Source of the DNA: Bacteroidales bacterium GP4
GTDB taxonomy: Bacteria; Bacteroidota; Bacteroidia; Bacteroidales; Muribaculaceae
DNA length: 6,070 nt
NCBI GenBank assembly: GCA_001701065.1
Contig: DAAL01000250.1
Coordinates: 2,974-9,043, forward strand
Direction: 5' to 3'
Below, piece after piece: positions 1 through 5,398 of the stretch. The translations under genes and the position numbers were made by a program. Each line of letters opens with the position of its first letter. Within the stretch, counting starts at the first letter, position 1. The notes beneath the pieces are model-generated. The model made no database searches, was not told where the DNA came from, and saw nothing but the letters and a program-made list of their open reading frames with translations.

Positions 1-277
1 CATCTACTGCGACGACGTGAAGTGCAGCCACGGAGCCACCACCGGACAATTGTCGCAGGAAGCGATGTTCTACATGCGCTCACGAGGCATCCCCGAAAAG
101 ACAGCCAAAACCATGCTGATGGAAGCTTTCATGGCTGACGTAATAGCCGGAGTGGGACTGGAAAATCTTCGTGACCGGCTGCGCCACTTGGTAGAGAAAC
201 GGTTCCACGGCGTAGAATCATTCTGCGGCACATGCAGCCTTACCTCTTCACAGGAAGGCAAACCCAACTGCCAATAA
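1..277 (+). CDS. sufD: Fe-S cluster assembly protein SufD, C-terminal fragment
   Basis: This is the 3' end of a gene that begins before the window; the first full codon is at position 2 and the TAA stop is at 275-277. SufD is part of the SufBC2D scaffold that builds Fe-S clusters in the cytoplasm. The fragment opens with IYCDDVKCSHGATTGQL, the SufD signature. Its Cys and His match, from family knowledge, the Cys358/His360 pair of E. coli SufD that works at the SufB-SufD interface. A helical segment follows (LFYMRSRGI-like, then EAFMADVI), as usual for SufD and unlike the SufB C-terminus. The tail carries a CGTC pair (codons at 224 and 233) and a third Cys next to the last residue. The sufS start lies 8 bases after the stop, so the two are surely co-transcribed, probably as sufBCDS from a promoter outside the window. 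Confidence 0.93.
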   Translation, partial: IYCDDVKCSHGATTGQLSQEAMFYMRSRGIPEKTAKTMLMEAFMADVIAGVGLENLRDRLRHLVEKRFHGVESFCGTCSLTSSQEGKPNCQ

Positions 278-285
278 AATTCATA

Positions 286-1518
286 ATGACTATGGCTTCC
301 TACGATGTAAATGCACTAAGAGAAGAGTTCCCGTCGCTGAAACGCACAGTCTACGGCAAACCTCTCATATATTTAGACAACACCGCCACGTCACAGACAC
401 CCCGCAGCGTGGTGGACGAAATCACCCGTCTATACTATAACTCCAAAGCCAATGTGCACCGGGGAGTGCATTTCCTGTCACAGGAGATGACCGGTCTTCA
501 AGAAGAAGCACGAGAGAAGACAAGAAGCTTCATCAATGCGAAGTCCACACGTGAGATAATATTCACCCGCGGCACCACCGAGGCTATAAACCTCGTAGCG
601 GCATCCTATGGCAGAACATTCTTTAAGGACGGCGACGAAGTGATAATATCGGTGATGGAGCATCATGCCAATATCGTTCCGTGGCAATTGCTTGCACCCT
701 CAAAGAATATAAAGCTGCGTGTGATACCAGCCGACGAGAACGGCGTGCTTGACATGGAAGCCTACCGGAGCTTGTTCAATGAACGCACGGCAATGGTTGC
801 GGTCACTAATGTCAGCAACGTCCTCGGAACGGTGAATCCCGTTAAAGAAATCGTAGCCGAGGCCCACCGCCACAATGTTCCCGTGCTGATAGACGGAGCG
901 CAAGCCATAAGCCACCAAAGGGTGGACGTGCAGGACATGGATTGTGACTTCTTCGCATTCTCGGGGCACAAAATGTATGGACCCACCGGAGTAGGCGTAC
1001 TGTACGGCAAGGAAGAATTTCTTGAAAAGATGCCGCCCTACCAAGGAGGCGGAGAGATGATAGGCAACGTGACGTTTGAGCACACCACGTGGGCTGAGCT
1101 TCCGTTTAAGTTTGAAGCCGGAACCCCTGACTTTATAGGCATAGCCGCGCTCCACAAAGCCATTGACTTTATCGAGTCCGTGGGCATCGAGGCGATAGCC
1201 GCACATGAACAGGAATTGCTCAAATACGCCACCGAAAAGCTTAAGGCTGAGATTCCAGGACTGAAAATATACGGCGAGGCTCCGGGCAAGGACGCTATAA
1301 TATCGTTCATGATAGGCAACGAGCACCCTTACGATGTGGGGATGCTGCTTGACAAGTGCGGCGTAGCCATCCGCACAGGTCATCACTGCGCGCAGCCGCT
1401 TCTCCATTCTTACGGGCTTGAAGGCATCGCGCGGGCTTCATTTGCCGCCTACAACACTTACGAGGAAGTTGATGAGTTTGTGCGCTATTTGAAGCGAATA
1501 GCCACAATGCTCTCCTGA
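286..1518 (+). CDS. sufS: Cysteine desulfurase SufS
   Basis: This is a PLP-dependent cysteine desulfurase of the SufS/CsdA class. It takes sulfur from L-cysteine, releases alanine, and passes the persulfide to the SufBCD scaffold. From the ATG at 286 the protein has 410 residues, close to the usual length of about 406. Visible motifs: the PLP-stacking His in the EHHANIVPWQ segment (His127), DGAQ before the cofactor site, the PLP-binding lysine in SGHKMYGPTG (Lys229), and the catalytic cysteine in RTGHHCAQP (Cys368). The RxGHHCAQP form with a short catalytic loop is typical of group II SufS rather than IscS. The reading frame is open back to 232, inside sufD, but those codons encode nothing SufS-like. 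ATG 286 or ATG 292 are the sensible starts; neither has a strong Shine-Dalgarno. It sits 8 bases after sufD and ends 8 bases from the convergent porQ gene. Confidence 0.96.
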   Translation: MTMASYDVNALREEFPSLKRTVYGKPLIYLDNTATSQTPRSVVDEITRLYYNSKANVHRGVHFLSQEMTGLQEEAREKTRSFINAKSTREIIFTRGTTEAINLVAASYGRTFFKDGDEVIISVMEHHANIVPWQLLAPSKNIKLRVIPADENGVLDMEAYRSLFNERTAMVAVTNVSNVLGTVNPVKEIVAEAHRHNVPVLIDGAQAISHQRVDVQDMDCDFFAFSGHKMYGPTGVGVLYGKEEFLEKMPPYQGGGEMIGNVTFEHTTWAELPFKFEAGTPDFIGIAALHKAIDFIESVGIEAIAAHEQELLKYATEKLKAEIPGLKIYGEAPGKDAIISFMIGNEHPYDVGMLLDKCGVAIRTGHHCAQPLLHSYGLEGIARASFAAYNTYEEVDEFVRYLKRIATMLS

Positions 1519-1526
1519 AAGCGCGT

Positions 1527-2534
1527 TTAAAATTCGTATAGACGTGTGGTGAGGTTCAGCATGAAAGTAGTGGCTCCGGTGTGGGGCTGCGCAAGCGCTA
1601 TCCCTACCCCGAACTGCTTTACATTGATTCCCGCACAAGCTGAAAATCCCGAGAGGAAATTTCGGGAGTAAGTGCTCATGTCGGTGCGTGTCTTGTAATT
1701 ATATCCTATACCTATATAAAAGCGGTCGGAAGGAATAAATTCAGCCGAGAACACAAGGTGTCGGAACAGATTGGAGGAAAACGACTCTTTAACAGTGGGC
1801 GATTCCGACACTGTACCGTCGCCGGTCTCATAATAAGGGAGCTTCCACTTGGTAAGATTCCATGCCGTCACCGAGAAACGCAGATTCTCGAAGCCCTTCG
1901 ACACCCCGAGACGCACATCGATAGGCAAGCGGTCGTAAGTGTCATTGAAACGCTTTATCTGTCCGCCAAGATTAGCCACAACCATCGACAGCGACAGGTC
2001 ATTGTCACCGTCAAAATAATTCAATCCCAAGTCAGCGGCTACCGCAAACGCCGAATATTCCTCGTAGCTTGAATATATGCCTTTGATGCTTATGCCACCT
2101 CTCAGCCTATCAGTGATGTCATGGCTGTAAGTTCCGGCAAAATACATGTCGTGCGCGCTGAAATCGCCAGTGATATTGCCCGACGGATCGGAAGCCTTGA
2201 AGTCACCGTAGCCGAAATACTGTATTGCTGCGCTCCATGCGCTCCTTTCAGTCGCCGCCATTCCGTACCGCACTCCGGCGAAGTTGGAGCCGCCTATATA
2301 GCGCATGTAGTTAAGAGCCAACTGCTTCTCCACTTCCGGACCTAAAAGCGCAGGGTTCTGCTCGGTGACTGAGATATCGTCGTCCACCAGCGAAATGTTC
2401 ACGCCTCCAAGCCCGTACACTCTACTGGACGATGGTGTGTTCAGGAAGTTATAAGCCGATGCCCCGTCTATCGCATGAAGCAACAACGGACACATGATTA
2501 CAATGCCAGATAATATGTGACAACGTAGTTTCAT
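1527..2534 (-). CDS. porQ: PorQ-like outer-membrane beta-barrel protein
   Basis: The product is 335 residues from the ATG at 2534. Residues 1 to about 25 form a signal peptide: Lys-Arg, a hydrophobic stretch, then an AxA-type site near 25-27. The mature start has FLNTPSSSR (30-38), GLGG (41-44), DDD (51-53) and NPALL (60-64). This block is typical of the PorQ branch of the PorV/PorP-like FadL-superfamily barrels. The rest alternates polar and aromatic residues like beta strands and ends in a C-terminal Phe, as outer-membrane barrels do. PorQ is named from the type IX secretion system, where it works with PorU, PorV and PorZ at the cell surface. Homologues also occur in Bacteroidales without a full system, so secretion activity is not shown here. 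In-frame ATGs upstream (2540, 2582) would add residues before the signal peptide and are less likely. The gene is monocistronic within the window and convergent with sufS. Confidence 0.85.
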   Translation of the reverse strand: MKLRCHILSGIVIMCPLLLHAIDGASAYNFLNTPSSSRVYGLGGVNISLVDDDISVTEQNPALLGPEVEKQLALNYMRYIGGSNFAGVRYGMAATERSAWSAAIQYFGYGDFKASDPSGNITGDFSAHDMYFAGTYSHDITDRLRGGISIKGIYSSYEEYSAFAVAADLGLNYFDGDNDLSLSMVVANLGGQIKRFNDTYDRLPIDVRLGVSKGFENLRFSVTAWNLTKWKLPYYETGDGTVSESPTVKESFSSNLFRHLVFSAEFIPSDRFYIGIGYNYKTRTDMSTYSRNFLSGFSACAGINVKQFGVGIALAQPHTGATTFMLNLTTRLYEF

Positions 2535-2596
2535 ATACATCTCAAATAACGGATTATATTGTTTAATATTGTTTACAATCACATCCGAAGTGCTAA

Positions 2597-2627
2597 CAAA
2601 TCTGAAACAACGCTAAACAAAATCAAA
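2597..2627 (-). promoter_or_regulatory. Candidate porQ promoter
   Basis: Read on the minus strand, TTTG (2627-2624), a 19-base spacer and CAGATTTG (2604-2597) match the Bacteroidetes promoter TTTG-N19-21-TAnnTTTG with one mismatch in the -7 box. Transcription would start near 2590, leaving a leader of roughly 55 nt before the ATG at 2534. It lies back to back with the tonB-like gene's promoter. Confidence 0.5.
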
Positions 2628-2641
2628 TTGTGATTCGTTTA

Positions 2642-2673
2642 TTTGCAAATGATAAAAGTCCATTCTATATTTG
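2642..2673 (+). promoter_or_regulatory. Promoter of the TonB-domain gene (TTTG-N20-TATATTTG)
   Basis: TTTG at 2642-2645, a 20-base spacer and TATATTTG at 2666-2673 are a perfect match to the Bacteroidetes housekeeping promoter. The expected start is near 2680, which gives a leader under 20 nt. That leader contains AGGAG at 2688-2692, five bases before the ATG at 2698, one of the few Shine-Dalgarno-like sites in the window. Confidence 0.75.
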
Positions 2674-2697
2674 CAGTAATAATAAGTAGGAGCAGCT

Positions 2698-3177
2698 ATG
2701 AGCTATAGATACTTCAAGACGCTGATAATATCATCACTGATTGCATTGTTCGCTGTGCCGGCATCGGCGCAGCTGCAGCGCATTATGGTTCACACCACCG
2801 CGCAGTCCATGGCGATGACTGATCAATATTCAACGATAGAGTTCACCACCGAGATTATTGAGGCTTACCAGAACGAATACACTGACGAGCCTGCGACATT
2901 CCCGGGAGGCAACATAGCTTTGATGCATTTCATCAATTCATCACGCCACTATCCCGCTGAAGCTTACCGCAAAGGAATAAGCGGACGGGTAATATGCTCC
3001 TTCGTAGTGCAGCCCGACGGCACAATCACCCACATCAACATTCTCCGTGGTGTGGAACCCACCATCGACCGTGAAGCATTGAGAATCATCAATTCCATGC
3101 CTCAGTGGAACGCCGCCAAAATCAACGGCGATCCGGTGCCGGTGTACTCTACCTTGGCAATTAATTTCCGCCTTTAA
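2698..3177 (+). CDS. Secreted TonB C-terminal domain protein
   Basis: The protein has 159 residues. Residues 1-24 are a clear signal peptide with an ASA|Q cleavage site. Residues 25-67 are a linker without the proline-rich stretch of classical TonB. Residues about 68-159 form a TonB C-terminal domain: it starts with FPGG (68-71), has YPAEA (85-89) and GRVICSFVVQPDGTI, and ends with a strand closing in INFRL. In Bacteroidetes this domain normally belongs to inner-membrane energy transducers that touch the TonB box of outer-membrane transporters. Here the cleavable signal peptide leaves no membrane anchor, so a soluble periplasmic protein is expected and energy transduction by itself is unlikely. 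It could bind or modulate transporters or outer-membrane proteins; that is inference. It has its own consensus promoter and an AGGAG ribosome site, and is divergent from porQ. Confidence 0.82.
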   Translation: MSYRYFKTLIISSLIALFAVPASAQLQRIMVHTTAQSMAMTDQYSTIEFTTEIIEAYQNEYTDEPATFPGGNIALMHFINSSRHYPAEAYRKGISGRVICSFVVQPDGTITHINILRGVEPTIDREALRIINSMPQWNAAKINGDPVPVYSTLAINFRL

Positions 3178-3196
3178 CCCACTTTTAAAGCACCAA

Positions 3197-3230
3197 ATAG
3201 CGGATTAATCAAAATTTTTCGCTATATTCG
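3197..3230 (+). promoter_or_regulatory. Weak promoter-like element with inverted repeat upstream of the three-gene unit
   Basis: TATATTCG at 3223-3230 differs from the -7 box TAnnTTTG at one base and closely resembles the stronger box at 2666 (both TATATTnGCAG). No TTTG is seen at the expected -33 distance. An inverted repeat, ATAGCGGA (3197-3204) with TTCGCTAT (3218-3225), overlaps the box and could be an operator or a weak hairpin. There is no T tract after it, so a terminator for the upstream gene is not supported. The 114-base gap 3178-3291 contains nothing else I can name except the repeats reported in the findings. Confidence 0.3.
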
Positions 3231-3291
3231 CAGATATTAACATCATTGAGGTGGCATTACGTGACCTCGGTGCATCAAAATTTTAAGTATT

Positions 3292-3621
3292 ATGGCAAAC
3301 AAACGTTTATTAAAGAAAGCAATTCAAGCCGCATGCGGCAACATAGCAGGCGAATGCATGATGGCATGCGAGTTAATCCCCGGCATCGACCAGCAGAAGA
3401 TGAATGAGGTTATATTCAAAGTAGCCGACCTGCAATGCGACACCATAAATAAAGTCACTTTCTCGTTTGACAAAACCGCGGCAAGCTTCGAAAATAAAAA
3501 AGCCTACAGGGATGCCCGGGCAAAATATTTCCGTAAAGCCTACCATAAACTCTCATCGGACTTCCAGACATCAGTGGAAGGTATCGTAAATGACATGAAC
3601 GCGGCAATGCCGTCCAAGTAA
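3292..3621 (+). CDS. Small helical protein of unknown function
   Basis: The protein has 109 residues starting MANKRLLKKAI. No signal peptide or membrane segment is visible, and a mostly alpha-helical fold is expected from long Ala/Lys/Glu/Phe stretches. It has four cysteines, at residues 15, 22, 26 and 49. Small proteins that open with MANKR and a similar lysine-rich helix are familiar to me as hypothetical proteins of Bacteroidales, but I know no function for them. The stop is 2 bases before the acyltransferase start and the codon use is like that of the neighbours, so it is a genuine gene and probably the first cistron of an operon with the acyltransferase and the amidase. There is no Shine-Dalgarno; the bases just before the ATG are AT-rich, which is common for Bacteroidetes starts. 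Confidence 0.8.
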   Translation: MANKRLLKKAIQAACGNIAGECMMACELIPGIDQQKMNEVIFKVADLQCDTINKVTFSFDKTAASFENKKAYRDARAKYFRKAYHKLSSDFQTSVEGIVNDMNAAMPSK

Positions 3622-3623
3622 CA

Positions 3624-4169
3624 ATGAATTTATCGAAAGCCATACTTCGGATATTCGGATGGAAGGTTGAAATCACCACCCCCGACTATCCGAAGTGTTT
3701 AATTTGTGTGGCTCCGCACACCAGTAACTGGGACTTTATTCTGGGAGAGCTTGCCTATACCTCAGTGGGACGGAAAGCCGGCTTTCTCATGAAAGAATCC
3801 TGGTTCCGCTGGCCGTTGGGCTACTTCTTCCGTGCCATAGGAGGAATTCCGGTGCCCAAGAAACGCGGCTCCGCCCTCACCGAAGCCATAGTGGAGCTAT
3901 TCAACAGCAAGCAGCGTCTTGCCATAGCCATCACCCCCGAAGGCACAAGGAAGCCCACCGCCAAGTGGAGGAAAGGGTTCCTGTACATAGCGCAGGAAGC
4001 TGACATTCCCCTGCTGCTTGGCGCAATCGACTATAAAAACAAGCGCATCGAAATCAAGACGCAGTTCCACCCTACCGGCAATGTCGAGGAGGACCTTAGA
4101 AACATAAAGGCGTTCTACCGTCCCTTCAATGCCAAATACCCATCAAATTTCATAACCGCCGATGAGTGA
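3624..4169 (+). CDS. Short PlsC-family (1-acylglycerol-3-phosphate type) acyltransferase
   Basis: The product has 181 residues. It carries the acyltransferase motif HX4D as PHTSNWD (His32, Asp37), the KESW segment after it (57-60), the GGIPV block (73-77) that belongs to the acceptor-binding motif, and PEGTR (105-109), the third conserved block. The family moves acyl groups from acyl-ACP or acyl-CoA to lysophospholipid or similar acceptors at the inner face of the cytoplasmic membrane. The protein is shorter than the usual PlsC of about 240 residues and lacks an obvious N-terminal membrane helix, so it belongs to a compact subgroup and its acceptor is unknown; I give no plsC symbol. It starts 2 bases after the helical-protein gene, and its stop lies inside the start of the amidase gene, which suggests translational coupling. 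Confidence 0.88.
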   Translation: MNLSKAILRIFGWKVEITTPDYPKCLICVAPHTSNWDFILGELAYTSVGRKAGFLMKESWFRWPLGYFFRAIGGIPVPKKRGSALTEAIVELFNSKQRLAIAITPEGTRKPTAKWRKGFLYIAQEADIPLLLGAIDYKNKRIEIKTQFHPTGNVEEDLRNIKAFYRPFNAKYPSNFITADE

Positions 4170-4947
4170 GACACTAAAGACAGCATCCATCCTGCTCAAC
4201 ATAAAATGGGGCGATGTCACCGCTAACCTTGCGGAGACAAAAAGGCTCATCGAACGGCTGCCCCGCGACTACGACATAGCGTTGCTCCCTGAAATGTTCT
4301 CCACCGGATTCATCTGCAATGAAGTGGAAGCGCGCGCTGTTGCCGAGGAGATGGACGGCACAACCATGACATTCATCCGCCGGCTGTCGAAAGAACGCAA
4401 TATAGCACTGTGCGGATCCTTCATAGCCCGTGACGGCGACAAGCTTTATAACCGCGGATTCTTCGTGGAGCCGTCGGGCGACGAATATTTCTACGACAAG
4501 CACCACCTTTTCACCCTCGGAGGTGAACACAGCGTTTACTCTCCGGGCAAAGACCGTGTGCCGGTGTTCCGTTACCGAGGCTGGAACATAGCCATGGCTA
4601 TCTGCTATGACCTGCGATTCCCGGTGTGGCTGCGCAACGACCGCGGAGCCTATGACCTGCTGCTCATAATGGCAAACTGGCCCGACTCCCGCTCCTACGC
4701 CTGGCAGCATCTTCTTATAGCCCGCGCCATTGAAAATCAGTGCTATGTGGTCAGCTGCAACTGCAAGGGCGAAGACAATTTCGGCACCTACTCAGGCATT
4801 TCCCCCGCAATCGACCCCAAAGGCATGACAATCGACATGGAATATGCCGACAATATCCTTACCGCCGAACTTTCTCGCACCCAACTTATGCGTTTCCGCG
4901 AAAAATTCCCCGTCTACCGCGAAAACGACCCCTTCACCCTCCACTAA
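4162..4947 (+). CDS. Carbon-nitrogen hydrolase, YafV/Nit2-type omega-amidase
   Basis: The product has 261 residues, normal for the nitrilase superfamily. The catalytic triad is visible: Glu44 in LLPEMFSTGF, Lys113 in YDKHHLF and Cys148 in AICYDLRFP. PEMFSTGF together with KHHLFTLGGEH is the form seen in the YafV/Nit2 branch. That branch hydrolyses omega-amides such as alpha-ketoglutaramate and alpha-ketosuccinamate, products of glutamine and asparagine transaminases and of methionine salvage. The cytoplasmic location follows from the lack of a signal peptide. The ATG at 4162 overlaps the acyltransferase gene by 8 bases (ATGAGTGA), so the two are likely coupled. The metabolic link with an acyltransferase is not obvious, and the pairing may be only an operon arrangement. 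A strong hairpin begins at the last base of the stop codon. Confidence 0.9.
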   Translation: MSETLKTASILLNIKWGDVTANLAETKRLIERLPRDYDIALLPEMFSTGFICNEVEARAVAEEMDGTTMTFIRRLSKERNIALCGSFIARDGDKLYNRGFFVEPSGDEYFYDKHHLFTLGGEHSVYSPGKDRVPVFRYRGWNIAMAICYDLRFPVWLRNDRGAYDLLLIMANWPDSRSYAWQHLLIARAIENQCYVVSCNCKGEDNFGTYSGISPAIDPKGMTIDMEYADNILTAELSRTQLMRFREKFPVYRENDPFTLH

Positions 4948-4982
4948 AACAAGAGAATGTTTTTAAACATATTCTCTTGTTT
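4947..4982 (+). terminator. Hairpin terminator after the amidase gene
   Basis: AAACAAGAGAAT at 4947-4958 is perfectly complementary to ATTCTCTTGTTT at 4971-4982. The inside can also pair as ATGTTT (4957-4962) with AAACAT (4965-4970) around a two-base loop, leaving two bases bulged. The stem is AT-rich and ends in TTGTTT rather than a clean U run. Its position directly at the stop codon fits an operon end, and the symmetric form might stop transcription from both sides. Its right arm overlaps the -33 element of the next promoter. Confidence 0.7.
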
Positions 4983-5007
4983 CAACAAGTTTAAAATTAT
5001 AATTTTG
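4977..5007 (+). promoter_or_regulatory. Promoter of the structured RNA region
   Basis: TTG at 4977-4979, 20 bases, then TAATTTTG at 5000-5007 fit the Bacteroidetes promoter, with a perfect -7 box and three of four -33 bases. The expected start is near 5013. The -7 box overlaps a perfect 14-base palindrome, AAAATTATAATTTT (4993-5006), which may be an operator or simply AT-rich sequence. No start codon with a coding frame follows closely, which argues for a non-coding transcript or long leader. Confidence 0.6.
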
Positions 5008-5012
5008 CATAT

Positions 5013-5346
5013 GGATTTCCACGCTGTGGGAGTGGTGCTCAGAGGAGCTTAACACCACGGCAAGAGGGAGTCTGACGACATATTATAGAAAAGCGTATAT
5101 TGACGCTTGTTCTTGACTATTCAGAACTTAGGACACTCTGATTTTCTCACAAAGGACAAAGCTGCAATAGACGCCACAGGGTATGTATATACCTATCCGG
5201 ACTCATTTCAAGCCTATCAGCTTGAGATGGGTTTGGGGTATCTGCATATAACGGCGTGGAGTCTGTTGCTCAATCCTGTGAGTTGGGCATGTCCTAAGGC
5301 CTTGAATAGCGGTGCGAGCAACAATATGACTCCCCGCTTTTCTTTT
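5013..5346 (+). ncRNA. Unidentified structured RNA or attenuating leader (about 330 nt)
   Basis: This interval lies between a good promoter and a terminator-like stem with a T-rich tail, and lacks a credible protein gene. Helices that can form: GTGGTG (5032-5037) with CACCAC (5053-5058), enclosing CTC/GAG; GCTGTGG (5023-5029) with CCACGGC (5055-5061), an alternative; GAA-AAGCGT (5088-5096) with ACGCTT-g-TTC (5103-5112); TCTGA (5071-5075) with TCAGA (5121-5125); GGTAT (5180-5184) with ATACC (5189-5193); and the long 3' stem from 5254. I looked for tmRNA, RNase P, SRP RNA, tRNA and group II intron hallmarks and found none. A 6S-like RNA at the 5' part cannot be excluded. The next gene starts 53 bases after the T tract with no visible promoter of its own, so this may be its leader. 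The ends are estimates. Confidence 0.5.
5254..5346 (+). terminator. Long interrupted stem with T-rich tail, probable terminator or attenuator
   Basis: The left arm GCG (5254-5256), GGAGTC (5258-5263), GTTGCTC (5265-5271) pairs with GAGCAAC (5316-5322), GACTCC (5328-5333), CGC (5335-5337). The helix holds 16 pairs, interrupted by a T/C mismatch and an unequal internal bulge (1 against 5 bases). TTTTCTTTT follows at 5338-5346. A shorter local alternative is AGCGG (5308-5312) with CCGCT (5334-5338), enclosing GAG/CTC. Either form followed by a T tract resembles a Rho-independent terminator. The long apical part (5272-5315) is more than a simple terminator needs, which suggests an RNA domain. Confidence 0.5.
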
Positions 5347-5398
5347 ATACAATCCAATCAAAACGCGCCATTTGGAGTCAGTGGCTTATGTGACTGCA

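Noticed and set aside
700..1407. Open frame of 235 codons on the - strand inside sufS
   Set aside because: It is antisense to a gene whose motifs are all present, and its translation shows no recognisable domain; it is a codon-bias shadow.
1758..2345. Two + strand frames inside porQ
   Set aside because: They lie opposite a gene with a signal peptide, family motifs and a barrel-type C-terminus; the translations look random.
4174..4710. Open frame of 178 codons on the - strand inside the amidase gene
   Set aside because: It is antisense to an amidase with an intact catalytic triad; no start signal or domain is visible.
4740..4994. Arg/Pro/His-rich frame of 84 codons overlapping the end of the amidase gene
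   Set aside because: It is out of frame with the amidase, has biased low-quality composition, and runs through the terminator hairpin.
5013..5346. tmRNA, RNase P RNA, SRP RNA or group II intron
   Set aside because: No tmRNA tRNA-like ends or tag frame, no RNase P GAGGAAAGTCC-type core, no SRP tetraloop motif and no domain V sequence were found on either strand. A 6S-like RNA stays open.
5376..5395. Inverted repeat AGTCA/TGACT just before the PLD start codon
   Set aside because: Only five pairs with a ten-base loop, expected by chance; not listed as an operator.
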